Origin: VAZQ01 sp963821505
GTDB lineage: Bacteria; Pseudomonadota; Alphaproteobacteria; Rhizobiales; Xanthobacteraceae
Length of the DNA: 64,000 nucleotides
Direction of reading: 5' to 3'
Assembly: GCA_963821505.1 (NCBI GenBank)
Contig: CAWGEH010000003.1
Span: 1-64,000, forward strand
Shown here: positions 38,100-47,425 of the stretch, in pieces
Layout: each line of letters opens with the position of its first letter
Position numbering within the stretch: position 1 is the first letter of the stretch
Program-made: the position numbers and the translations under genes
Notes under the pieces: model-generated
Database searches by the model: none
What the model saw: the letters and a program-made list of their open reading frames with translations, nothing else
What the model was told of the DNA's origin: nothing

Positions 38100-39128
38100 A
38101 TGGCTCTTGCACGCGCCCGCCGCGACAGCGGCATGAATTACTGGCCGGGATTCGTCGATGCGCTGTCGACCATGATCCTCGGCATCATCTTCCTGCTCAC
38201 CGTGTTCGTCGTCGTGCAGTTCTATCTGACGCAGGAAGTCACCGGCAAGGATACCGCGCTCAGCCGCCTCAACGCACAGATCGCGCAGCTCACGGAGCTC
38301 CTCTCGCTGGAGAAGACCGGCAAGCTCAGTCTCGAGGAGCAGCTGACCGCGTTGCGTTCGAGCCTGGCCGGCGCCGAAGGCGAGCGCGACCGCTACAAGG
38401 GCCTTTACGAGGGCGTCGGCAGCGGCGCCGCCGACGCACAGGGCAAGGCCGCCGAGCTCTCGGGCCAGCTCGACTCGGAGAAACGGCTCACCGCCCGCGC
38501 GCTGGCGCAAGTCGAGGTGCTCAACCAGCAGATCGCGGCGCTGCGGCGCCAGCTCTCCGCGCTGGAAGAGGCGCTGGACGCAACCGAGAAGAAGGACAAG
38601 GAATCGCAGGCCCGCATCGCCGATCTGGGACAACGGCTGAACGTTGCCCTTGCCCAGCGCGTGCAAGAGCTCTCGCGATACCGTTCCGACTTCTTCGGAC
38701 GGCTGCGCGCGATCCTGGGCAATCGGCCCGACATCCGCATCGTCGGCGACCGCTTCGTGTTCCAGTCGGAGGTGTTCTTCGATACCGGCAAGGCCACCCT
38801 CGACAAACCCGAAGGTCTTGCCGAGCTCGACGCCCTCGCCGGCGCGCTGCTCGAGCTCGAAAAGAAGATTCCGGGCGAGATCGCCTGGGTGTTGCGGGTC
38901 GACGGCCACACCGACGTCCGCCCGATCAACAGCCCGCAATTCAAGAACAACTGGGAGCTTTCGGCGGGGCGGGCGATCTCCGTCGTGCAATATCTCATCG
39001 GCAGGGGCGTCTCGCCGCAACGGCTCGTTGCCGCGGGCTTCGGGGAATTCCAGCCCATCGATTCCGACAAGACCGAGGAAGCCTTCAACCGCAACCGCCG
39101 AATCGAGCTCAAGCTGACGGAGCGGTGA
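38100..39128 (+). CDS. MotB/OmpA-like wall-anchored partner with long coiled coil
   Basis: 342 residues. A single N-terminal membrane helix (residues 13-43, NYWPGFVDALSTMILGIIFL) contains an Asp at position 20 placed like the proton-carrying Asp of MotB (pattern W-x4-D-x2-ST/MT). Residues about 48-200 are a long coiled coil (rich in Leu/Glu/Arg heptads). Residues about 225-342 are an OmpA-like peptidoglycan-binding domain: FDTGKATL, RVDGHTDVRPI, NWELSAGRAISVVQYLIGRGV and NRRIELKL. The stop overlaps the start of the GNAT gene (GTGA). With the gene before it, it would form a proton-driven complex of the MotAB/TolQR class. Confidence 0.88.
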   Translation: MALARARRDSGMNYWPGFVDALSTMILGIIFLLTVFVVVQFYLTQEVTGKDTALSRLNAQIAQLTELLSLEKTGKLSLEEQLTALRSSLAGAEGERDRYKGLYEGVGSGAADAQGKAAELSGQLDSEKRLTARALAQVEVLNQQIAALRRQLSALEEALDATEKKDKESQARIADLGQRLNVALAQRVQELSRYRSDFFGRLRAILGNRPDIRIVGDRFVFQSEVFFDTGKATLDKPEGLAELDALAGALLELEKKIPGEIAWVLRVDGHTDVRPINSPQFKNNWELSAGRAISVVQYLIGRGVSPQRLVAAGFGEFQPIDSDKTEEAFNRNRRIELKLTER

Positions 39129-39591
39129 GCGGGTCTTCCTTCACGCTTCGCCCTTACGCGTCCGCCGATGAGGACGCAGCAATCGAATTATGGTGGCGGA
39201 CCTGGCACCTGGCCTATCCGGAGATCGATTTCACCGCGCGGCTCGACTGGTGGCGCCAGCGTTGGCGCCATGAGCTCGTGCCGGTGGCAACCATCACGGT
39301 CGCCGAAGTGGACCAGACCATGGTCGGCTTTGTTACGGTCGATCCGCGCACCTTCGATCTCGATCAGATCGTGGTGGCGCCGGAAGCGTGGGGAATGGGA
39401 GTAGCCTCGGCGCTCATGGCGGAAGCCAAGCGGATCTCCCCGCCGGCCTCGATCTGCACGTCAACAAGGACAATACGCGCGCCATCCATTTCTACGAGAA
39501 GCACGGCTTCGTCATTTCCGGCGAGGCCCTCAATTGGCGCTCGGGCGCGCCGGTGCACAAGATGAGCTGGCGGCCGTCGCCCGCACCCTAG
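39125..39591 (+). pseudogene. GNAT N-acetyltransferase, single-base frameshift
   Basis: 155 residues after repair. The first part reads FTLRPYASADEDAAIELWWRTWHLAYPEIDF ... DLDQIVVAPEAWGMGVASALMAEAKRIS, the standard GNAT N-terminus and acetyl-CoA loop. The frame then fails; the expected end (LDLHVNKDNTRAIHFYEKHGFVISGE) lies in the next frame. One C appears missing from the CCCC at about 39437-39441. GTG start overlapping the stop of the OmpA-like gene. Substrate unknown. Confidence 0.85.
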
Positions 39592-39641
39592 TCTAGACTA
39601 GATGCGGAGCTCCGGCGGCGCCGTGAGCCGCGCCGGCACCA

Positions 39642-41477
39642 TCAGGTCTGAAATTGCAGGCGCGCCAGGCGCGCATAGAGGCCGCTGGCGGCGGCGAGCT
39701 TCTCGTGCGTGCCCTGCTCGACGATCCGACCCGCCTCCATCACGAGAATGCGGTCGCAGGAGAGCACGGTCGCGAGCCGGTGCGCGATGACGAGCGTCGT
39801 GCGGTCCCGCATCAGGCGCTCGAGCGCGGCTTTCACCAGAGTCTCACTTTCCGCGTCGAGCGAGGATGTCGCTTCGTCGAGCAGGAGCAGCGGCGCCCGG
39901 CGCAAGATGGCGCGGGCGATGGCGATGCGCTGGCGTTGGCCGCCCGACAGCGTCACCCCGCGCTCGCCGACCTGTGTTTCGAGCTTTTGTGGCAGCCGCT
40001 CGATGAATTCCTGCGCGTGCGCGAGCTCGGCCGCGCGCTGAATCTCCGCGTCGCTCGCTTCCGGACGGCCAAAACGGATATTTTCGCGGATGGAGGCGGC
40101 AAACACGACGGCATCCTGCGGCACCAGCGCGATGCGCCGGCGCAAGACGACCGGATCGATATCGACAAGCGGCACGCCGTCGAAGGTGATCGCGCCAGAG
40201 CCGGGATCATAAAACCGCAGGATGAGGTGAAAGATCGTGCTCTTGCCGGCGCCCGAGGGACCGACGATGGCAATTTTTTCGCCCCGCCGCGCGCCGAACG
40301 AAACACCGTCGAGCACCAGATTCGCGGGTCGCGTCGGATAGGAGAAACGGACATCCGCAAAGGCAATCTCTCCACGCGACGGCTCCGGCAGCGCGACCGG
40401 CAGCGCCGGCGGCACGATCGCCGGACGTATGTTCAAGATTTCGAACAGCCGTTCGGCTGCGCCGGACGCCTGCGAGACCTCGCCCCACATCTCCGATAGC
40501 TGACCCAGCGCGGCGGCGGCGAATACGGCATAGAGCACGAATTGCGACAGCCGGCCGGCGCTCATGCGGGCCGCGAGCACGTCCTGGGCGCCGATCCACA
40601 GCACCACCACCACGCTCGCGAAGACGAGAAAGATGGCAATCGCGGTGAGGATTGCCCGCGCTCGGATCGAGTCGCGCGCGGCGAGAAAGGCGCGTTCGAC
40701 CGCGGCGCCGAAACGGCTGCTGGCCAGCGCCTCGTTGGTGAAGGCCTGCAGCACGCGCACCGCGCCGATCAGTTCGGAGGCGTAGGCCGTGGCATCGGCG
40801 AGCGTGTCCTGCGCCGAGCGCGAGCGCCGGCGCACCGCGCGGCCGAAGCCGTAGAGCGGCAGCACGATCACGGGAATGGCGGCGAGCACAAAGGCGGACA
40901 GCCGCGGACTCGTCACCACCATCATGGCGGTGGCGCCGACGAAGAGCACGAGGTTGCGCAAGGCGACCGAAATCGATGCGCCGACCGCCGCCTTGATCTG
41001 GGTGGTGTCGGCGGTGAGCCGCGAGATCAGCTCTCCAGTCTTGGCCTCGTCGAAGTAGGCGGAGGAGAGCGAGACCAAGTGGCGGAATACCCCTTCCCGC
41101 AGATCGGCGACGATGCGCTCGCCCAGCGTGGTGACGAGATAAAAGCGCGCCGCGCTCGAAAGCGCGAGCACGGCTACGATCCCGATCATCACCGCAAAAT
41201 AGCTGTCGATGAGATTGGCGCTCTCGCGCGAGAAGCCGAAATCGATCATGCGGCGGACCGCAATCGGCACCACGAGCGTCGTGACCGCCGCAATCAGCAG
41301 GGAGGCCAAGGCCGCGACCGCGTGCCAACGATAGCGCGCGACATACGGGAGAAGCGACAGAAGCGGGCGCAGCTTGCGGGTCGGCGCCGGCCCGGCCGCG
41401 GGGACGGCGGGGTGGTCGGGCTCCGCGACCGTAGTTTCGGCCGCGCGCGCGGCGTCTCGCTCGACGACGTTCATCAT
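39642..41477 (-). CDS. ABC exporter, fused permease-ATPase (MsbA-like)
   Basis: 611-residue half-transporter forming a homodimer. Six membrane helices in the first ~320 residues (e.g. WHAVAALASLLIAAVTTLVV; FAVMIGIVAVLALSSAARFYLV). The ATPase has Walker A GPSGAGKST, signature LSGGQRQRIAIARA, Walker B LLLLDEATSSLD and the switch His in VIAHRLATV. Start at 41477 (GGTGAG upstream); the frame continues upstream without support. Closest in style to lipid/drug exporters; the substrate cannot be named. Convergent with the GNAT gene. Confidence 0.93.
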   Translation of the reverse strand: MMNVVERDAARAAETTVAEPDHPAVPAAGPAPTRKLRPLLSLLPYVARYRWHAVAALASLLIAAVTTLVVPIAVRRMIDFGFSRESANLIDSYFAVMIGIVAVLALSSAARFYLVTTLGERIVADLREGVFRHLVSLSSAYFDEAKTGELISRLTADTTQIKAAVGASISVALRNLVLFVGATAMMVVTSPRLSAFVLAAIPVIVLPLYGFGRAVRRRSRSAQDTLADATAYASELIGAVRVLQAFTNEALASSRFGAAVERAFLAARDSIRARAILTAIAIFLVFASVVVVLWIGAQDVLAARMSAGRLSQFVLYAVFAAAALGQLSEMWGEVSQASGAAERLFEILNIRPAIVPPALPVALPEPSRGEIAFADVRFSYPTRPANLVLDGVSFGARRGEKIAIVGPSGAGKSTIFHLILRFYDPGSGAITFDGVPLVDIDPVVLRRRIALVPQDAVVFAASIRENIRFGRPEASDAEIQRAAELAHAQEFIERLPQKLETQVGERGVTLSGGQRQRIAIARAILRRAPLLLLDEATSSLDAESETLVKAALERLMRDRTTLVIAHRLATVLSCDRILVMEAGRIVEQGTHEKLAAASGLYARLARLQFQT

Positions 41478-41728
41478 TGATCTCACCCGGCCCTTGCGAC
41501 CTCGGGCCAGAGCCGGCGCGACAATGCCCCGCCGGGCCGTAGGTGGCAATCGGGGTATCCTCGCCGGAATTGGCGGCCGAGATGACGGGCTGCGGATACG
41601 CACAACGGTGTGACTGACCAGCAACCGACTTCGGCCGCGGCTTGTTTCCCCCGGCGGCCTGCGTTATAGAGCCGCGACTTTTCACCGCTTTGAGGCCGCG
41701 CCCGCGCAAGCCGCGCAGGATGAACACC

Positions 41729-41956
41729 ATGAAACCTGACCTGCATCCGGACTACCACACCATCAAGGTGGTGATGACTGACGGCACCGAGTTCACCACC
41801 CGAACCACCTGGGGCAAGGAAGGCGACACCCTGCACCTCGATATCGACCCGAAATCGCACCCGGCCTGGACCGGCGGCCAGCAACAGCTAGTGGACCGCG
41901 GCGGTCGCCTATCGCGGTTCCAGAAGAAGTTCGCTGGCATCGGGCTCAAGAAATAG
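41729..41956 (+). CDS. rpmE: 50S ribosomal protein L31
   Basis: 75 residues beginning MKPDLHPDYHTIKVVMTDG and including WGKEGDTLHLDIDPKSHPAWTGG. It is the form without the zinc-binding cysteines, which is common in Rhizobiales and normally not zinc-regulated. AGGA lies about 8 bases before the ATG at 41729; another ATG at 41720 is in frame. Followed by a textbook terminator. Confidence 0.96.
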   Translation: MKPDLHPDYHTIKVVMTDGTEFTTRTTWGKEGDTLHLDIDPKSHPAWTGGQQQLVDRGGRLSRFQKKFAGIGLKK

Positions 41957-41981
41957 CGCTTGCGTCCAATTGCAATGCGGC

Positions 41982-42009
41982 AAAACCCCTCGCACGAGCG
42001 AGGGGTTTT
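41982..42009. terminator. Bidirectional intrinsic terminator between rpmE and rcdA
   Basis: Perfect 12-bp stem AAAACCCCTCGC / GCGAGGGGTTTT with an ACGA loop. A-rich on one side and T-rich on the other, so it can end transcription from both convergent genes. Confidence 0.93.
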
Positions 42010-42069
42010 GCTATGCGCTTTGCGCAAAGCACGGCGCCGCGAGCGATCTCGCCGCCTCCATGCGCGGAC

Positions 42070-42576
42070 TCACTCCCGCTCGAAAGCGGCCTTGAGCAGG
42101 CCGAGCTGCCGTTCGACCGGATTGCCGCGATCGAGTCGCGGGGGGCTCGCGTGCATCGTCGCATCGATCCGGCGCACGGCGCTTTGCAAGGTCTTGGAGC
42201 GCTCGACCAGCGCGCGCAGGCGCTCCGGCAGCAGCTTGATATTCTGCTCGTCACTATGCTCGCTGGCCGAGAGCTTGACCTTCGCCTTCTCCTTGCTGGC
42301 CTGCGCAAGCGACATCTCGCCCTCCTTGACCGCACGATGGAGCAGAAGCCACGACGCGATCTGCATCAGCCGCGTGGTCAGCCGCATGCTTTCGGCGGCG
42401 TAAGCGAGCGCGCCGTTGCGCGTGAGCTTCTTCGATTCCTGGCGACCAGGGCCGTCGAGATAGGCCGCGGTTTCCTCCACCAGCGCCATGCCGTCCCGAA
42501 ACAGGTCGGCGAAGGCCTGTGAACATGCCAGCCGCTCGCCGAACGAGACGGCGCCGTTGACCGACTTCTCGGACAT
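42070..42576 (-). CDS. rcdA: RcdA family protein (DUF1465)
   Basis: 168-residue helical protein of the RcdA family. In Caulobacter RcdA is an adaptor that delivers the cell-cycle regulator CtrA and others to ClpXP protease. Seen: SFGERLACSQAFADLFRDGMALVEETAAYLDGPGR, then LTRNGALAYAAESMRLTTRLMQIASWLLLHRAVKEGE, the family core. Ends at the shared terminator with rpmE. A CtrA-type box lies in the spacer upstream. Role by homology; orthologues in Rhizobiales are less studied. Confidence 0.88.
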   Translation of the reverse strand: MSEKSVNGAVSFGERLACSQAFADLFRDGMALVEETAAYLDGPGRQESKKLTRNGALAYAAESMRLTTRLMQIASWLLLHRAVKEGEMSLAQASKEKAKVKLSASEHSDEQNIKLLPERLRALVERSKTLQSAVRRIDATMHASPPRLDRGNPVERQLGLLKAAFERE

Positions 42577-42802
42577 CGTCTACGCCTCACGCAACATCGG
42601 TTTTTTTGCTTTTGCGCCAACCCCTGGCGAGACGGGAACCATTGCGCAGCCGAGGACCTCCTGTCCAGGGTCCGCCGAATAAAGCTTGCGACATAGTTGC
42701 TACGGTATCAGAGTATGGCCCGCGCAGACCGGAGGCCCGGCCGCCGACACGACAGCATGGCATTCCATGCCCTGGGACCGGGCTCGGGCGGCGTCGGAGG
42801 CG

Positions 42803-42830
42803 AAAAAAGAGCCGCCATTGCGGGCGGCTC
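42803..42830 (-). terminator. Intrinsic terminator (minus strand)
   Basis: 8-bp stem GAGCCGCC / GGCGGCTC with a short loop, followed on the minus strand by TTTTTT. Clearly oriented for leftward transcription. Confidence 0.88.
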
Positions 42831-42895
42831 AAAGTCTAAACAGGGAGGCGTCAAACAGAGTGGACAGGAGCCACTCGATGTCCAGAAGATGGACG
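42803..42895 (-). ncRNA. Candidate small RNA downstream of a CtrA-type box
   Basis: A stretch on the minus strand that starts below a TTAA-N7-TTAA box and ends at a strong intrinsic terminator, with no gene between. Within it, TGTCCA and TGGACA can pair, as can GAGTGG and CCACTC, giving a short stem-loop. The 5' end is a guess. A tiny reading frame of 15 codons (starting ATGCGTCCA) is present but has no clear ribosome site. It could also be just the long 3' trailer of the DUF1192 transcript. Confidence 0.4.
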
Positions 42896-42917
42896 CATCA
42901 GTAATGATCGCGAAAGC

Positions 42918-42932
42918 TTAACAAGGCCTTAA
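42918..42932 (-). promoter_or_regulatory. CtrA-type binding site TTAA-N7-TTAA
   Basis: The minus strand reads TTAAGGCCTTGTTAA, a full match to the TTAA-7-TTAA consensus of the alphaproteobacterial cell-cycle regulator CtrA. About 15 bases downstream is ATTACT, a possible -10 box, so the CtrA site would overlap the -35 region as in known CtrA-activated promoters. Lies next to rcdA, whose family controls CtrA degradation. Confidence 0.6.
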
Positions 42933-43033
42933 AGCTTTCAATAATTCCGCCGGGTTCCGGCACCGGCGGAAGCGGGCGCGCAAACGGCTCCGGGCGGCGG
43001 AAGCCGTCCCGTCGCGATGCCGACCTGATCCGC

Positions 43034-43228
43034 CTACTTCTTGAAAAACTGGTCGGCCACGCTGCGCGAGCCTTGTTTGCGGCTGATCGCCGCTTCGAGC
43101 CGGTCGATCTCCTCGTTCAAGAGTGCGACGCGTTCCTTGAGCTCATTGATCGAAAGCAGCGCGAGATCCTGCCCGATCTCATGCACGATCTTCTTCTTCG
43201 GGCGGTCGTCATCGTCGATGGCCGGCAT
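43034..43228 (-). CDS. DUF1192 family protein
   Basis: 64-residue protein of unknown function. Charged N-terminus (MPAIDDDDRPKKKIVHEIGQDLALLSI) and one amphipathic coiled-coil helix (NELKERVALLNEEIDRLEAAISRKQ), typical of the family. In many alphaproteobacteria it lies close to rcdA-type genes or to a quinone oxidoreductase, exactly as here. Divergent from the gene at 43340. Confidence 0.88.
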   Translation of the reverse strand: MPAIDDDDRPKKKIVHEIGQDLALLSINELKERVALLNEEIDRLEAAISRKQGSRSVADQFFKK

Positions 43229-43339
43229 GGCTCGCCTCCGCTCGCAAGCCCATGAAAATAGCCGCGTCCGGCGCCGTTGTCACACGTGCGGCCGAAGACT
43301 AAGAACAACCGACTCCAGCGCCAGCCGAGGACGTTTGCA

Positions 43340-44347
43340 ATGCCGTCGCTGCCCGACCAGATGACCGTGATCGCGATCCGGGCGCCGGGCGGACCCGAGG
43401 TGCTGGTGCCCGAGCGGCGTCCGCTGCCGCGGCCAGCCGAAGGCGAGGTGCTGGTGAAAGTCGCCGCCGCCGGCGTCAACCGGCCGGATGTGATGCAGCG
43501 GCAAGGACTTTATCCGCCGCCCAAGGGCGCAACCGACATTCCGGGCCTGGAAATTGCCGGCGAGGTGGTTGCGCTGGGCGCCGGCGTGCAACGATGGAAG
43601 CTCGGCGATCAAGTCATGGCGCTCGTGGTCGGCGGCGGCTACGCCGAATATTGCCCGGCGCACGAGAGCCATGCGCTGCCGGTGCCGCCGGGGCTCACGC
43701 TCGTCGAAGCCGCCGCGATTCCCGAGACCTTCTTCACCGTTTGGCACAACGCTTTCGAGCGCGGCCGCTTGCAAACCGGCGAGACGCTGCTCGTCCACGG
43801 CGGCTCGTCCGGCATCGGCACGACGGCGATCCAGCTCGCCAAAGCGTTCGGCGCGCGCGTCATCACCACCGCCGGATCGGCGGAGAAATGCGAGGCCTGC
43901 CGCCGGCTCGGCGCCGATGTCGCCGTTAACTACAAGTCCGAAGATTTCGTCGCCGCCACCAAGGCCGCGACCGGCGGCAAGGGCGCCGACGTCGTTCTCG
44001 ACATGGTCGGCGGCGACTATATCGAGCGCAATTACGAGGCTGCCGCGGTCGACGGGCGCATCGTGCAGATCGCCTTTCAAGGCAGTCCCAAGGCGACCGT
44101 CGATTTCCGCCGCATCATGCTCAAGCGGCTGATCCATACCGGATCGACGCTGCGCGCGCGCTCGGTCGCCGACAAGGGCGCGATTGCGCGCAGTTTGGAG
44201 GCGCAGGTGCTGCCGTTGGTTGCGGCGGGCAAGGTCAGGCCGGTGATCGACAGCACCTTCCCGCTTGCGCAGGCGGCCGCCGCGCATGCCCGCATGGAAA
44301 TGAGCAGTCATATCGGCAAGATCGTGCTGACGATTCCAACATCCTGA
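43340..44347 (+). CDS. NAD(P)H quinone oxidoreductase, PIG3 family
   Basis: 335-residue medium-chain reductase without the structural zinc. Features: PDQMTVIAIRAPGGPEVL, VNRPDVMQRQGLYPPP, NADP-binding VHGGSSGIGTTAIQLAKAFGARVI, and VLDMVGGDYIERN. Family members reduce quinones with NADPH. Start at the ATG 43340 (GAGG about 9 bases upstream); a longer frame from 43277 is less likely. Divergent from the DUF1192 gene. Confidence 0.92.
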   Translation: MPSLPDQMTVIAIRAPGGPEVLVPERRPLPRPAEGEVLVKVAAAGVNRPDVMQRQGLYPPPKGATDIPGLEIAGEVVALGAGVQRWKLGDQVMALVVGGGYAEYCPAHESHALPVPPGLTLVEAAAIPETFFTVWHNAFERGRLQTGETLLVHGGSSGIGTTAIQLAKAFGARVITTAGSAEKCEACRRLGADVAVNYKSEDFVAATKAATGGKGADVVLDMVGGDYIERNYEAAAVDGRIVQIAFQGSPKATVDFRRIMLKRLIHTGSTLRARSVADKGAIARSLEAQVLPLVAAGKVRPVIDSTFPLAQAAAAHARMEMSSHIGKIVLTIPTS

Positions 44348-44505
44348 GATTCTTGCCCTTTCCGCCCCGCTCGGCTACTCAGTGGGGGCGCTTTGCGGCC
44401 CCTCCCGGTTCGCGCGAGCCGCGAAATCGACGTAAAGTTGACTAGCGTCAGGCCGCTCGCGGAATTGCGTCAATCCGGCGAAACTCGGCGAAGGGGTCGA
44501 CAGGG

Positions 44506-47425
44506 GTGAAGCTGGGAGGACGTCGGTTGCATTTCGTCCGCGCCTGCTTAACGGCGATGCTGACTCTGGTCGTCGTCGGCCTCTCGCCCGCGCGCGCGGT
44601 CGAGGCCATCAGTGTACGCACCGACGCCCCTGCGATCGATCTTACCGACGCCGCCGAGCGCCATCGCACCGAGGCCGACCGCCTGCTGGTCTCGGCCGCG
44701 CCGGGGCCCGACGGCATCGTCCGGCGCATGGACGTGCGCGCGCGCGAGGGCAACACCAATTGGGCCGTGTTCGCGCTGGCCAATTCCGGCGACGAGCAGA
44801 TCGAGCGCCTGATCGTCGTGCCGCATTACCGCATGGTCGGGTCAGGCGTGTTCTGGCCCGACCTCGGCCGTTCGCGCGTCGCCAGCATCACCTCGAGCGG
44901 CGAACGCCCCGACCGCCAGGACAGCGCCACTGCCGACATCTTCCGCATCACGCTCGATCCCGGCAGCGTCATGACCTACGTCCTCGAGCTTCGCACGGAC
45001 AAGCTCAACCAGCTCTACCTGTGGGAGCCCGAAGCCTACAAGGACAAGGTCAACAGCGTCACGCTCTACCACGGCATCGTCATCGGCATCGCCGGCTTGC
45101 TGGCGCTGTTCCTGACCATCCTGTTCGTGGTGAAGGGCTCGATCATGTTTCCCGCCGCCGCCGCGCTCGGCTGGGCGGTGCTGGTCTATATCGGCATCGA
45201 CTTCGGCTTCTGGGGCAAGGTGTTCGCGCTCTCGCCCGATTCCGAACAAATCTGGCGCGCCTCGGGCGAGGCGATCCTGGCGGCGACGCTGGTCGTCTTC
45301 CTGTTCGCCTATCTCAACCTCAACCGCTGGCACGTGCGCTACGCCCATATCACGCTCGCCTGGTTGGCCTTTCTTGGCGCGCTCGTTGCGCTGGCCTTGT
45401 TCGAGCCGCCGATCGCCTCGGGGATCGCGCGCGTCTCGCTCTTCGCCGTCGCGGTGCTCGGCTTCGCCCTCGTCGTCTATCTGTCGTTTTACGGCTTCGA
45501 CCGCGCCGTCCTGCTGATCCCGACCTGGCTCCTGCTCGTGGTGTGGGTGATCGCAGCGGCGCTCGCCGTGACGGCTGTCATCACCAACGACATCGTCGGC
45601 CCGGCGCTCCTCGGCGGGCTCGTGCTGATCGTGATGCTGATCGGGTTCACGGTGATGCAGCACGCCTTCGCCGGGGGCGTGACCACCGGCATCGTTTCCG
45701 ACGTCGAGCGCCGCGCGCTTGCGCTGACCGGCGCCGGCGACATGATCTGGGACTGGGACGTCTCCGCCGACAAGGTCTTCACCAGCCCCGAGACCGAGGC
45801 GCTGCTCGGCCTCAAGCGCGGCTCGCTCGAAGGCCCGGCGGCACGCTGGCTCGACGTGCTGCATCCGCTCGATCGCGACCGCTTCCGCGCCGTGCTCGAC
45901 AGCGTGCTGGAGCAACGTCGCGGCCGGCTCAGCCAGGACTTTCGGCTGCGCACCCCCGACGGCCATTACCTCTGGTTCGCGCTCAAGGCGCGGCCGGTAG
46001 TCGGCTCGGACGGGGAGGTGGTGCGGCTCGTCGGCACGCTCACCGACGTCACCGAGTTCAAGAACGCGGAGGAACGGCTCCTGCACGACGCAGTGCACGA
46101 CAATCTGACCGGGCTGCCCAATCGTGAGCTGTTCCTCGACCGCCTGGATGGCGTACTCGCCTTTGCCAAGGCCGATTCTGCGATCAAGCCGACCGTGATC
46201 CTGATCGATCTCGACCGGTTCAAGCAGGTCAACGACTCCGTCGGCATTGCGGTCGGCGACTTCGATCCTGCTGACGCTGGCGCGCCGATTCGGGCGGCTG
46301 CTGAAGCCGCAGGACACGCTCGCGCGGCTCGCGGGCGACCAGTTCGCGCTCATCCTGCTGTCGGAGCGCGAATCCGAGCGCATCATCGCCTTCGCCGAGA
46401 CGCTGCGCAAAGCGCTGCGTGCGCCCATCACCTTCAACGACCGCGAGCTGCTTCTCACGGCCTCGATCGGGATCGCGCTGAGCGACGGGCAGCCGCACCG
46501 CGGCGACGAGGTGCTCAAGGACGCCGAGCTCGCGATGTACCACGCCAAGCGCATCGGCGGCGACCGCATGGAGGTTTTCAAGCCGTCGATGCGGGCGCGC
46601 AAGAGCGACCGGGTGACGCTCGAATCGGACCTGCGCCGTGCGATCGAGCGCGACGAGATCACCATCCTCTATCAACCGATCGTGCGGCTCGAAGACCGCT
46701 CGGTCGCTGGCTTCGAGGCGATGCCGCGCTGGGATCATCCCAAGACCGGCCGCACCTCGCCGTCGGAGTTCCTCGCCCTTGCGGAGGAGCTCGGACTCGT
46801 CGTCGATCTCGGCATGTTCGTGCTGGAGCGCACCGCCCGCCAGCTGAGCACGTGGCAACGCACCCTGCGCCAGCGCGAGCCGGTGTTCGCCAGCGTCAAC
46901 GTATCCTCGCCGCGGTTGCTGCGGCAGGAGCTCATCCACGATTTGCGCACGGTGATTGCGCGCGCCGGCCTTGCGCGCGGCACACTCAAGCTCGAGCTCA
47001 CGGAATCGCTGGTGATGGAAAATCCCGAACACGCCGCGCAGATGCTGCAGCGCATCCGCGACCTCGGCGCCGGCCTGGCGCTCGACGGCTTCGGCACCGG
47101 CCACTCCTCGCTCGCCTATCTGCAGCGCTTTCCGTTCGACACCATCAAGATCGACCAGTCCTTCGTGCGGGCGAACGGCAAGGGCGCGCGACCCGTCATC
47201 CTGCGCTCCATCGTCTCGCTCGCGCACGATCTCGGCATGGAAGTGGTGGCCGAGGGCGCCGAAACCGACTCGGATGCGGTTGAGCTCTATCAGCTCGGCT
47301 GTGAATTCGCCCAGGGCTATCACTTCGGCGAGCCGATGAATGCGGACGACGCCAAGGCGTTGCTGCAGGCCGATGCCGTGATGGAACACAGCGATCCCGC
47401 CCCGCGCAAACGGATCGTGCAATAG
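44506..47425 (+). pseudogene. Membrane PAS-GGDEF-EAL protein with degenerate motifs, single-base frameshift
   Basis: About 972 residues after repair, from a GTG start. A signal peptide (residues 1-32), a periplasmic domain (to ~180), about seven membrane helices (e.g. GIVIGIAGLLALFLTILFVV), a PAS domain (~400-515), GGDEF (~524-690) and EAL (~700-950). At 46261-46262 one extra T breaks the frame in the GGDEF domain; the other frame resumes with SILLTLARRFGRLLKPQDTL. The GGDEF signature is AGDQF, so cyclase activity is unlikely. The EAL motif reads FEAMPRW and the metal pair DDFGTG reads LDGFGTG, so phosphodiesterase activity is doubtful. Probably a signal-sensing scaffold or c-di-GMP binding protein. 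Confidence 0.88.

Larger units (their letters stand above)
42577..43033. other. Long spacer between rcdA and the DUF1192 gene
   Basis: 457 bases with no convincing protein gene. It contains, on the minus strand, a CtrA-type box (42918-42932), a candidate short RNA (about 42803-42895) and an intrinsic terminator (42803-42830). A poly-T stretch lies just upstream of rcdA, near 42601-42607. The remainder shows nothing recognisable. Confidence 0.5.

Noticed and set aside
37072..39128. A Zorya-type phage defence system
   Set aside because: The MotA/MotB-like pair resembles ZorAB, but there is no ZorC/ZorD/ZorE or other defence gene nearby, and the neighbours are housekeeping.
44842..46665. A 607-codon open frame opposite the GGDEF-EAL gene
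   Set aside because: Antisense shadow; the plus-strand frame has clear membrane, PAS, GGDEF and EAL domains.
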